The notes beneath the pieces were generated by a model that saw only the letters and a list, made by a program, of their open reading frames with translations, had not been told where the DNA came from and did not search any database. A stretch of DNA of 64,000 nt from Apteryx mantelli (Eukaryota; Chordata; Aves; Apterygiformes; Apterygidae), in assembly GCF_036417845.1 (NCBI RefSeq), contig NC_089994.1, forward strand, positions 18,556,001 through 18,620,000, written 5' to 3'. Of this stretch, positions 39,201-51,200 are shown piece by piece. The stretch's first letter is position 1; the number at the start of each line of letters is the position of its first letter. The position numbers were made by a program, and so were the translations under genes.

Positions 39201-42200
39201 CTCCTCTGACTCCTTCATAACATCAGTAAAAATTATTCTTAGTTCCCCCTGCCTTTAGCTGAGTAACACAATTAAGTGAGTCAGAAAAAATCTGACTGAG
39301 GCTAAAATAGCTGATCGAGATGGTCCTTTCTGTAGCTTCCTTTTGATCTACTCCATAAAATTCCATGCTGGAGGCCAAATTTTCTGTTAAATGAATTGTT
39401 TAATCTCGTCAGCTGGCGTCACTGAGGTCTGTGTGGTGCCTGTGGATGTTCCCAGGAGGGGGATGGAACTGCATCAGTTCTTTCTTTACATATTATTTCT
39501 TCCTCCATTCATTTGTGCCTTTGTCCTGTCTCTGTGTCTTCTTTAGTTACCATTAATGGTAATTTTCATACATTCCTTGCTTCTGTGATCTCCGTCACTG
39601 CTGGGAGAGGAAAGATCCTGAGGACTCCAGCTGCAAGCAAGATGGTGGTGATCCCCAAATGGTCTCTGAGTCTCCTCACTGCGACCCGACCTCCCCTTGC
39701 CACTTTGGGGGCCATTCGGCATCAGTGTAATACAGCTGTCATTTGTGTTTGGTACAACTGCTCGCTTGTGCTGTCATTTGACAATTCCTGCAGCAAGGTG
39801 TCCCTTGTCAATGCTGACCATAAAAGACCTATCAGCACCTGCTCAGGCTGAGGCAGAGGGAAGAGGCTTGAGTAAGAATATTCCAATCTTTTTCCTGCCA
39901 ATATCAGCACTTATTCAATGTCACAGGCAGGGAGAGCTGGTGAGCCTCACAGAGAGTAAGCCCTCTCCCAGCTGGAAGCTTGAATTTCTACCGTGATTTG
40001 ATTTCCGGTGAGGAACAAATAGGATTATTCTTCCCTAATCTTTGTCTGCATCCCACAGTTCACCACCATCATGATGCCCCTGTCCTAGGGAGGCCCAAGA
40101 CTAAAGGGCCTTTCCAGGTCAGAAGAGCAAGCAAGCTGTACAGGGGTGAGGGTAGGGGGATTCAATGTCTCAGGGCTGTCTCCTCACCTTGCACTATCTC
40201 TGCACCTGGCAGGCAGAGTTTGCAGGGCAGTACCTTGGCCTTGCATTTAAAAAGCAAAATCTGAGGCCTTTGCAATAGAGCTTCTGAGTTTAAGCAGGGA
40301 TTTAGCAAATGACAACATGAAGAGCTGCTTGTTTCTGCTGTCCCTCTCAACTGCTTCATCAAACTCTTTCCCCCGCTGCCGGTCTTGTGACTTGGATGCT
40401 CCTCTCTTTCTCTAAGGCTCGTATGGGATCCGGATGTTTGAAAGATGGGGCCTTTTTTCTTCCAGTGATCCATGCTTCCTGGGACAAAGTTTCATCAGGT
40501 TATTGCTTCTCTTTACGCTGGAGCCTGTTGCAGCCCCTTGTCTCGAGTCTCTCTGGGTTGGGTGTTCGTTTTCTGCCTGGGTTGGCACTTGGTGGTTCAG
40601 GATGAGCTTGCTGAAGGCACTGGACTTAAATAGCAGACGGTGCTCTCTTGCTCTCTCTCATCAGTGTTCTTTGTTTTCCTTCCTTTCTCCTGAGCTCATC
40701 AGTGCTGGTGCTGTGATCACCTGGCATGGGTCCTGCCTGGTTATTGGAGTCTCCTTGGGAAGACTGTGGGATGCTGCATTCACTAATCAAAATTTGCCTT
40801 TCTGTTGGCCTGCTGTGGCCCACTTGACTCCAGGGGCAGTGCCAAGACAGTAGCTGATGCTCCTCTCTCTCTCTCTGCCCTCTTGCAGTGCCCCAGGACC
40901 TGATGGACACGCAGGGTGGTGGCCTGCCTCCCATGTGGCAACCTAGCACCCGCAAGTCCTCCTGTTCCTCTTGCTCTCAGAGCGGCTCCTCTGACGGTGG
41001 GCCATCCAATGGCTGCAGCCATGAAAGGTATCTCTAATGCTGCACTGATAAACGCAGATAAAATAGAACAAGGGTTACGGTTGAAAGCCCAGCTGAGTTT
41101 GGAGGGCTGAACTAGTGCAGTTATGGTGCAAGTTGTGTCTCCAGCTCACACTCAACTCAATTGTCCAGGGACTATTCGCAGTTGTGCTGGCTGTGGGCAG
41201 CCTATGGGATGTATCCAGGGTGAAGTGAGGATTGTCTCCTGGTCTGGGATGTCTTGACTGATCCCAAGCTGAGCAGAGGTACAGGACAGGTGATGCTTCG
41301 GCACCTGCCAGCCCGGCTTCTCGGTGGGACCCCGTGCAGCAGGTTGACTTGCTCTCTTGCCTTTTCAGATATCTGCGAAGGCAAAGCTGGAACAGTCAGA
41401 TCAGAGCAGAGGCCGAGAGCATGCATGGGAGCATATCCTCTCCTCACATCTCGTATGTTTTTATTGGCAGAGCCCCGCTGAAGCTCCTGTGTGACAATAT
41501 GAAGTACCAGATCCTCTCCCGAGCTTTCTATGGATGTGAGTACTTGTCTTCCCCATGATGCCTCTTGAGATGTGTGATGGGCCAGGGGTAAGTCCTGGGC
41601 TCAGGACTAGGAGCGGTGCTAAGGCAGCAGGGTAGTGGCCAAGGGCACTGGATCAAGTCTGTTGTATGCAGGGCCACACCTAGACATGTTCAGGATTGGG
41701 AGCAGACATTCAGGCTCTGATCCTCAGATTTCGGCCCGGTGAGCAGTGATGCTGATGGTATAAGACAACAAAATACTGGCCTGTCCCGGTAGACTCCCTG
41801 CTTTGCTGGTTAGGCTGGATGTGGCTTCAGAGGCTGTCCTTTGGGGACCAGATTCACCAGAGCTCTTTTCTGCACTTCCTCTTGTATTTCCTGTGACCCC
41901 CTGAGTGCTCCAGGTGAATGTTTGCTTCTGCTTGATGCAGGGCTGGCCTACTGCAGACACCTGTCCACAGTGCGAACCCACCTATCTGCATTGGTTAACC
42001 ACAACATTGTGTCTCCTGATGTGCCCTGCAATGCTAGCTCGGGACTGACTGTGGACATATGGCAGAGATACCTGCAGGACAGCACGGTAGGGCTGGCACT
42101 CTCAGGACATGCCAGTTCTGGTGGGCGTGGGGAGTCCAGGACAGGGTCACTAAAGTGCTTGTGGCACAATGAAGTAAAGCAAATTATTCAAGATCTTCCC

Positions 42201-45200
42201 CAAAGAAGAGAAGTCATACAACTTGCCCCAGGCTGCACAGGGCTCCTAATCCGAGACACGCAGGAGCCAGGGAATGAAGGCTGCTGTCTGTCTTCAGCAC
42301 TCTCTTATTTTGGCCTGGTGTGCGGCAGTGTCCGTGGTGCTGCCCCGAGTACTGTGCTCTGGTCACTTGAGCAGGACAGTGCAAGAGCTGTGCCTGGTGC
42401 TGCAGCCCTGACATGCTGCTGGAGCACAGAGGCACAGCAGTGACCTTAGATAACTTTGGTGAGCCACTTTCCAGCTGTAATGAGCCAGTATTTCCCAAAA
42501 TGTCTATCTGTGGGGCCTCTGGCTGTACTTAGGCCAAAGTGGAGACCTGAGAGAGCATCTGTAGCTCTATAGGAATGGGCAGCGAGTTTGTGGGTGTTCA
42601 GTGTCTCAGCAGTACTCTGGTGCTGAAAGGTGTTGTGGCCCAGCTGGGGTTGCCCTTGTGTCTGCCAGCCAAGGGGCTCCAAGTCCTGTCTGTGTCTGCG
42701 CAGTGATGCAGAGTTCTCCCCACAGAGTTATGAGGACCAAGAGCTGCTGCGGCTGATCTACTATGGTGGGATCCAGCATGAGATCAGGAAGGCTGTCTGG
42801 CCCTTCCTTTTGGGCCACTATCAGTTTGGAATGACGGAGGCAGAAAGGAAAGAGGTCTGTATGGGTGTACAGCGCGCTCAGCAACCTGGTGCATTGCATT
42901 TGTGTGCCCTGAAAGTTTCTTAGCTCTAAGCATCCATATACCAGAGTCCACACTGAACCCACAGGCCATTGTGTTCCCATGGTACTGGGGCCATAGATAG
43001 AAGATGGGAGAAAGATCCAGATGGTCAGGAAGTGATAGGACCAGGCTTGAAGTTCCTATGTGCAGCTGCCAGTTGCTCAGCTTCAGAGTGCCCTGTTCCT
43101 GTCTGGAACTCCTTCAGGTAGGAAGGAGGTAATTATCATTTTCCAACCTAATTTTTGCAAGGTTTCCTGGGTCAGGCGCTCTGATTGGCAGAGAGAGCAG
43201 GTCAGACCAGGTGATTTATGTCCCATCTAGCCATAGTTAGTGCAAGCATGCACTTAACTCATCCCCGCAGGGCTGTTTTGGGGGTCGAGGAAGTGCTGGT
43301 TTCTGGGCTATTCCAGGGGCAGCTGCTCAGAGACCCACTGTCTCCAAATGCTGCAGGCTGATGACCAGATCCGCACCTGCTACGAGCATACCATGGCAGA
43401 GTGGCTGGGCTGCGAGGCCATCGTCCGGCAGAGGGAGAAGGAGTCGCACGCAGCAGCTCTGGCCAAGTGCTCTTCTGGGGCAAGTCTAGATTCCCACATT
43501 CAGAGGATGATGCACAGAGATTCAACTATCAGCAACGAGGTAAGGAAGTAGGGGACTTGGGAAGGGCCGTTGCCACCCAGACACCATTTCAGCCTGTACT
43601 ACAGGGAGGGATGGAGAGAGTTCTTCAGCCTTGCTCACCTTCCTCCCCTTATCTCTGCCTGCATCTGGGCCCTAGGCCTCATTGCTCACTGTAATCCATG
43701 CAAGTTAGGATAGGAGCTTTCTCACCTGTTTCATCTGTCTGCACAGGCCTGTGTACACCTTGCCATCATGTGGCAGACCTGGGACAGACTCGGGCCCCAG
43801 GCACCTGGCTCCATGGGATTGGGTTATGGTGGTGTAGTGAGGAGACAGGTCCACAGCCCAAACCCAAGTGTGTGGAGGGAAGAGCCTCTGAAAGGAAAAC
43901 AATCTTGGGAACAGAGTCCAGTGATTGTTTCCATGTGGATTTTGTTCTTGGAGAAGAATGACTGGGCAGGATGGGCTGCGAAGGGACTGGTGACGTGCCG
44001 GCCGTGCTCTCCCAGCAGCCAGAGGAGAGCAGCATGGCTATGGGCAGGAGGAGCCCTGTGTAATGGGATGAGCAGTACCAGGACCTCTGACCTTGTGCTC
44101 GCCCACGGGAGACAAACACAGGCCAGGCCAGAAAGGGCCCGGTGGGTGCAGCACTCTGAGCTTTGTGCCTACCCCATGGAAGCTTCATCTGGCTTCCTCT
44201 TGGGAGTTGATGTGGGTATTTCTGGAAAGAGATGAGGTTAGCTCCAACCACGTGGGCTACATGTGTGTATACAGAGAGTGAGAGATGCAGGGAAGGCAAA
44301 CCAGAGCCAGGATCTGTTTGCAAGACCTGAGGTGACACAGCTCTCGTGGGTGAGAAGCAGAAGTGGGCTGTTCAGTCGGCACTGCTGTAGCTCTGTGAAT
44401 CATTCTCATCTCTGCAGTGTCTCCTCTGTCGTTCTTTTTCTGTATCTGTCTGCCCTGTTCCAGGGACGTGTGCTGACAGGGGAGCTGACAGAGTTAATAC
44501 ATGCAAAGTTTCACCCTTTACCCATTTTAAAACCTGAAATTTCCTGTTATAAAATGCTCCCATGGAAATGGAGGAAAATTATCGCCCTTCCTCTCTCCAT
44601 CATAGCCTTTCCCAGCAAACACCCACAATATTAGGGTGGGGACAACTACTGCTGTCATTCTGAAAGCGTTGTGTTTTCTTAAAACTCTATTGTTTCTGTG
44701 TGACGTAATTGCAACGCTCCGTATATCTGGATTTGCGTGTAGTGTGAGCAGCTGCAGGCTATGGCACAGCAATATCCCTTGCACAGGGGCGGCTTGGATA
44801 AAGGGAGGACTCGCTCCAAAAGGAAGGCTCATTGCTCAGAGGGAATCCACAAGACAAGGCACTGAGTTGGTTGTTGCAAAGCGCAGTGCTTTCTTCTGTG
44901 TTTCAGCTGGAAGACTGAAAATGGTGCCATTGACTTTTAGACACTCTTGACTGAGACTGGCTTGAAGCATCAATATTTGTCTTTTAATAATAGGAAAAAG
45001 CATTAGTATGTTTAGAGGGATTGTTTTACAGCCTGTGACTTCATCGTTTGTGTAAACTAAGATCGTGTGAGTCTCGTTGCTGCCAAATTAGGACAGGGAC
45101 TAGTAGAAACTTGCACTCCAGGGAGACAGCTTGACCTCTCTGAAGGCCAGAAGAAAGCAGTTCATTTCAGAACCAAACCTACAGTGTTTGAACAACTGAA

Positions 45201-48200
45201 CTGGCCTGGGACTTTGTTTTTTATCATCTTCTCCAGCAGTAAATGTCAGTTGCTCTTTGAGACAGGGTGCTGGGCTGTGTGACAAATCTGCACAGCAGAG
45301 TTCATGTGAAGTGAATGTGTTCTGTGGATCAAATCTGAGAATTTATTGCATGCATTTTCCATTCATTCTTTACATGCAGATGTGCCCACCTCTGTTAGTG
45401 TGGCTTCAACCTCTCCCCGGTTCCAGCACCGGAATGCTATGCTTTTTGCCTTTTCACTGGCCTTTTTGCTCTCTCTTGCAGTCTTCCCAAAGCTGCAGCT
45501 CTGGCCGACAGAATCACGCCCGGCTGCAGAGCGACTCCAGCTCCAGCACGCAGGTAAAAGGCAGTGCTTTGTAACCTCTTGCCCAGTCACACGCTGGCCC
45601 CTCGACAGCCTAAGGCTCCCTCCCCCAGCTTGGGTTGATCCCTAGTCTATAGCCATAATGATTTCTGGCAAACCTAAGCCATATTCAGGGGAGCTCAGTG
45701 ACTTGCGGACCTGCCTCTGGAGCCACTGAGGTCAGAACTGTGTGCTGCTTGGCCGTGTTTAATATTCACCAACCTGCTCTGCCCGGACTCAGTGAAAGAC
45801 CTACCCCCATGTGGCCTTCACACTTGAGGGCCCCTGGCTGCTCCATGTATTACAACCATGTGTTTAACCAATGTGTTTAAATGACATTCTGCCCACTATA
45901 TTATGCTGAGTAGAGCATAGTTTTTTGGAGCAGGGACTGTGGGCTGTGGTTTGTGGAAATGATCAAACACTGACCTGCATATCAAAGTGGGGGAGCCTAA
46001 AGGCTGGGGACTTCTTCAGAATTGGCCCTTCACTGTGTCCAGAAACTCCTCTGAGAGTGTGGTTAAAGTGGGACAGAGGAGCTAGGTGTTCTGGTTGAGG
46101 TCAACTTCCACTGCAGTGAAGATGTGGAGCCACAGCCGAGCGCAGCACTAGTAAGTTAAAATGTCTGAGTCCTCTGAGCTTCTTTCTACTGGTTGCCTGT
46201 ATGAGACCTGCACAAACCATGACTGTCAGAGGGCCTGGCCCAGCCCAGGGCTGCCAGCTGCAGTGAGCGATCCCTGGACTTGCATGTAAACATGTTGTGT
46301 GCTGCGCTGTTGCTCAAGCATCAACGTGCCCAATGTTCCTATGGGACTTGTGGGTCACTGGGTGCTGGTCAGCATCCCATTTTGGGGCTAGAGTGCTAAC
46401 CAGAAACAAGAGCTACTTGCTGCTTACTTGGCTGTCAATATATTTGTGTGTGTGTAGGGAAATGCCCTCCTACATACAGTCCTCTTCAGAGCAGAGCTTG
46501 CTCCCTGCTGCCATTGGGAGCGTGGGCATTACGTCCCCAAGAACTGCTGAGTGCAGAGGACTTGCCTGCTCTTATGGGGCTCTCTGCTTATGCTGTGCAG
46601 GTGTTCGAATCAGTTGATGAAGTGGAACAGACTGAAGCAGATGCTCAACTGGAAGATGGCAAACAAAGCAAGATTTCCAATGGGACAGTTCCCAACGGCA
46701 TGTATTCCCCTGACTCTGGCCATCCCTCTTCCCAGAACTTCTCCATCACATCAGGATTCTCAGAACGCAGCTTCAGCAATGAAGACAGCGCCCTGGAAAC
46801 CAACAAATCCTCAGCCAGTTCCCAGGGAAAGGCCGGCGGGTCTGATGTGCCAGCCCCACAGAACTCGCACAGTGCTCTGCAGGAGGACAAGCTACAGGGC
46901 CAAGACAGCCTGGAAGGTGAATTTGCCACCAGTGGAGGCATGGACTTTGTTCGAATGGGTGAGAACTCAGCAGGAGTGCTGCAGGATCGTGATGCTGTGG
47001 CTCTGACTGTGGTAGAGAGCTGGGCAGACAGCGAAGCTGAAAAGCAAAGCTTGGTGGAGAGTGAAGATAACCTCTCTGAGGAGCCAGAGATGGAGAGTTT
47101 GTATCCGCAGCTGGATTCGCTGGCTGTAGCTGATCTGGCTAACAATGAAGCGTCCCCTGTCTCCCTGACGGGTGTTACCTACTCTGTAAGTATCTGCTTG
47201 TGATGTTCACTGACTAGGTTTCTTTGTGGGTGTCTCACTGTTTACCTGCCTTTGCCCTGTGTTAGTCCTGCAGTACGTGCACAGTGGCTCTGCACCTTCC
47301 ACCCAAGCTCTGCCCTGTTGCTCCTTTGCCCTTGCAACATTCCTGTTGGTTTTTATTTGAAAATAAATCAACTTTGCTTTTGTTTTGGGCAGCCAGAGCT
47401 GCTGGACATGTACACTGTGAACCTGCACCGCATTGAGAAGGATGTGCAGCGCTGTGACCGCAACTACTGGTACTTCACCCCTGCCAACCTGGAGAAACTC
47501 CGCAACATCATGTGCAGGTGGGAACTGCGTGGGGCCAGGATGAGGGCCTGCGCAGTCATCCCTGCAGACAGGGTCTGTCCAGGAACAGGCTCCGGACAGT
47601 GGTTGTTGATTTCCCAGAATTCACCTCTTAATTTTTCCAACAATCCTAATGCACCTTTCACTCAGTTTGAGACTGGAGCTTGAGACTCTTTGCTTTAGTT
47701 ACTGAGTTTTGCCTCCTTTACTTCTTCCCCAACACCCCTTCATCATCACTAGAGCTGGTGGTCACACAGGGCTCCAGGGGCCTCACGGTTACCAGGCTGA
47801 GGAGTCCCACAGTTCTGCCTTGTGCTAGGAACTGCTTACCCTGCGACTCTGCCGTGTGTTGGAGTTGTGAGCCAAAGCAGAGGGCTCCCTGTCTTGCTGG
47901 CAAGCTCCCTGGGGCTGCCTATGCCTGCTGCCTCACAGTGTTAGCATCGCAGCCCAACTGCTTTTTGGAATATGCCTGGAAAATATGTTGTAATGAGGGC
48001 TGGCCTGCAGAGCTCTAGTGCTAATGAGAAAGCGTCTGAAAGAGATAGCCTCGTGGTTAGTGCCTAAAAAAGAACCCAGGAGACAGGAATACCTGGGTAG
48101 GCTTATGATTTTTTTTTTTAATTAGTTCCTCTGACTAAGAGGTTTCTGTGTGACATTTACAGACCCAGCCATCTCCAGCTCAGCCACTGTAGCTGCTTCA

Positions 48201-51200
48201 GACGCAGTGAAAGCTAAAACTTGATTACTCATATTGCAAATACGAGGAGAAACAGCTATTTTATTAAAGCTGTCACTTTATCTGACAGTCAGAGTCTGAG
48301 ATCTCTGCTGAGATGAGACCTACAGTACAGCAGATTTTGGAAGACCAGTGGGCAGGATGGAAAAGATTGTTCCTTGTGCCAGCAGTGCATCTGAGTCCTT
48401 TCTGAACACATTTTGACTTGCTACCAAATATGGGAAGATATCTCTGCAGGGCTGATTGCTCTCTAGGACACTGAGTCCAGGGGAGCAAAAGCAGGCAATA
48501 CTGTGCAGAGACAGGCTTTCTGCTAGCCGAGAGGATGAATCAAGGGGGAAGGATGAGGATGAGAGCTGAATTAACAAACTCTGTCAGTCTCTGTCCTTTG
48601 ACAAACCACCCCACCACGTTGTGCTTTCTGATTTCACTTTTTCCTGCACTGATCTCCCTGGAATGGCCATTGCATGGCGTTGATCTAGGGCTGCGCCGTG
48701 CATGGCTTACCTGAAAGTCCTCCAAAGAACTTAATAGTTTACAGCCTGGCTGTAGACACATGGGGCATAGGCACAACAGAGTAAAGAGGTCTGATTTGCC
48801 CTGCCTGCTGTCGTGTGCTGATGGCAGCATGTACAGAGTGCCAGCATACGAGGAGCGAAGACAGGACATGTGCAAGCAGGTGACAAGGCAGGCTGGGTCA
48901 CTCGTGCACGGGCAGACTGGCTGAGCCCACGTGTGCGAGGCAGGTGTAGTGGCTTAGCTCTGCTGCATGGGAAGGGTTCATGGGCCGCCTTTCCTGCTCT
49001 CTCACACAGCTACATCTGGCAGCACATTGAGATCGGCTATGTGCAGGGGATGTGTGACCTGCTAGCCCCTCTCCTGGTCATCCTGGATGACGGTGAGTGG
49101 GTGGCTCTGCTCAGTTTTCCTGGTACCTTGGTGGGACTATGTGGGGAGGATTTGCTGGGTGAGTTCATCTTTGCAGCAGGAGGGTCCCGTGCTCAGAGGT
49201 GTGGAGCAGCTAATGGCAGGATCCTATTTGTCCTTTCTGCTGTCTGACTTCCAGTAGCCCAAACTGGGGACAGTATGTGTTCTGTACCCTGCCATGGTGG
49301 GACTGTGAGACGCCTTTCGCAGTGTGAGCTGTGGCCTGTGTCTCCAAGGCCAGTCCCTGCTGTGCGGACAGTGGAGGCACTTTCCTCTGTGTGTGCGAAA
49401 CGCAGAGGGATATTCTGTTGCTCCTGGATGGCTGGATATAGTGATGCATGAGTATAGGTACAGCGATGTCTGTCCAGCAGAGCAGTGACACTCTCTTTTT
49501 ACCTGTGCAGAGGCTCTGGCTTTCAGCTGTTTCACTGAGCTTATGAAAAGGATGAATCAGAACTTCCCCCATGGAGGAGCCATGGACACCCACTTCGCTA
49601 ACATGAGATCTCTGATCCAGGTAGGTGGGTCCTGGCACAGGGACGGCAGCCTCTCAGACCAGCAAGAGAAAGCTGTTCTTGGGCAGGGGAGCCTCAGTAG
49701 GAGGTGCTGAGGGGAGTTTTCTGTCATGGGAAGCAGGAGGAGAGCAGGGAGGTTGTAAAGACAGCCTGGAAGTAATGTGTGACAGGGTTGCAAAGGAGGG
49801 AGAAGCTGGGTGAAAGATGGTGTGCATGGAAGGAGAGCAGTGGGAACGGAGGGAAGGAAATAGAGGAATGGCTGGTGCCTCCAATGTGCACTGATGATTT
49901 TCCTTTGCTTTTCTTGGCAGATTCTAGACTCTGAGCTATTTGAGCTGATGCACCAGAATGGGGATTACACTCATTTCTACTTCTGCTACCGATGGTTTCT
50001 CCTGGACTTCAAGAGAGGTGTGTGCAGGGAGGGAGACAGTCGAGACCAGCAAATGGGAAGGGAAGGCTAGGTCTGCTGTGCTTCCACCTTTCTAAACATG
50101 TTTTGACTCTGCAATTTCAGTTGTTTGGACTTAATTTTTTGCTGTGTGTTCCTGTTCTGCTTTTCTCTGGTAGATTTGTGGCTGATTTTTTTTGTCTAGA
50201 CAGACCCTGTTTCCCCAGAACTGGTGCTGAATCTCTACCAGATTTGTGTCCTGAAGTCTGACCTGCTGCAGGCCAGAATATTTGTCTCTACAGATGACTT
50301 ATTTCTTCCAATTGGAACTGGCTCTTGTGGGAAGAAACTGCCTAGCTTGTCTTCCCAGAGTTGCTGTGAACTCTGTGAATCGGGATGGTTGCAAGCCATT
50401 GCCTGGTTTAGTAACTGCTGGGCTTTTTCCTTTGTTCACAGAACTGGTGTATGATGACGTCTTTGCTGTCTGGGAGACCATCTGGGCAGCCGCACATGTT
50501 TCCTCTGCACACTATGTGCTCTTCATAGCCCTGGCTTTGGTGGAAATGTACCGGGACATCATCTTGGAGAACAACATGGATTTTACAGACATCATCAAGT
50601 TTTTCAATGGTACAGCTTTTGTTCTGTTGGGCTGAATTTGTGGCAGCTCCTCAGATGTAACCTGCAAATGTCTGTGATGAGGTTACATGGCTGACTATGT
50701 CAGTAAATGTTTAAAATTAACAGAGCAGCGTTTGGTTGTGAGGCGCTGATATTTGGAACGTGATGCTAAAGGGCAAGGCTCTGAGGGGTCATATGGTGCT
50801 TGGGGAAAGCCAGCCTGCCATCCTAGGCAGCAGCCTACTTTATGTTGCTTAAACACCTACTGTGCTTAACACGAGCTGTGAGCGTAGGCTATGATTCCTG
50901 CTGGCACTAACCATCCAGAGATGAGTTGGTTAATAACGGCCCTTCCGAGTCAGATGTCTCTAGAGGGGACTGTGCCTGGGGACTCGGACACAAATTGGCA
51001 GCTTCAGCTGCTGTCTGAAACTCATCTGTGAAACGGACAGCTACGAGGCTCGGGGGGACTCCTCTGGAGAGGCTGGGCTGCCCTGCTCGAGGCTCTTCAT
51101 GGGTTCCTTCTGTCTGTATTCCAGAAATGGCTGAGCGGCACAACACCAAGCAGATCCTGAAGCTGGCTCGGGACCTTGTGTATAAAGTCCAGACTCTGAT

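Larger units (their letters stand above)
37055..40888 (+). other. SGSM1: SGSM1 introns 10-12
   Basis: The introns are 463, 590 and 2487 bp. Intron 12 (38402-40888) is where mammalian SGSM1 carries an optional cassette exon; I looked for it and found no convincing match. A weak CR1-like match lies near 39178-39225. Confidence 0.75.
41028..47392 (+). other. SGSM1: SGSM1 introns 13-19
   Basis: The introns are 443, 405, 639, 502, 1942, 1047 and 207 bp, all GT-AG. Intron 15 has a SINE-like stretch near 42190-42300. Introns 17 and 18 show nothing recognisable beyond short TG runs, for example just before 46457. Confidence 0.8.
47518..51124 (+). other. SGSM1: SGSM1 introns 20-24
   Basis: The introns are 1492, 418, 300, 424 and 515 bp. 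Intron 20 holds a probable MIR-type SINE relic at 48040-48240. No other features were seen. Confidence 0.8.

Noticed and set aside
46448..46600. Extension of exon 19 upstream (51 open codons)
   Set aside because: The AG sites upstream at 46457 and 46479 would shift the frame after phase-0 exon 18. The acceptor at 46600 restores the expected [10 protein letters not shown] start.
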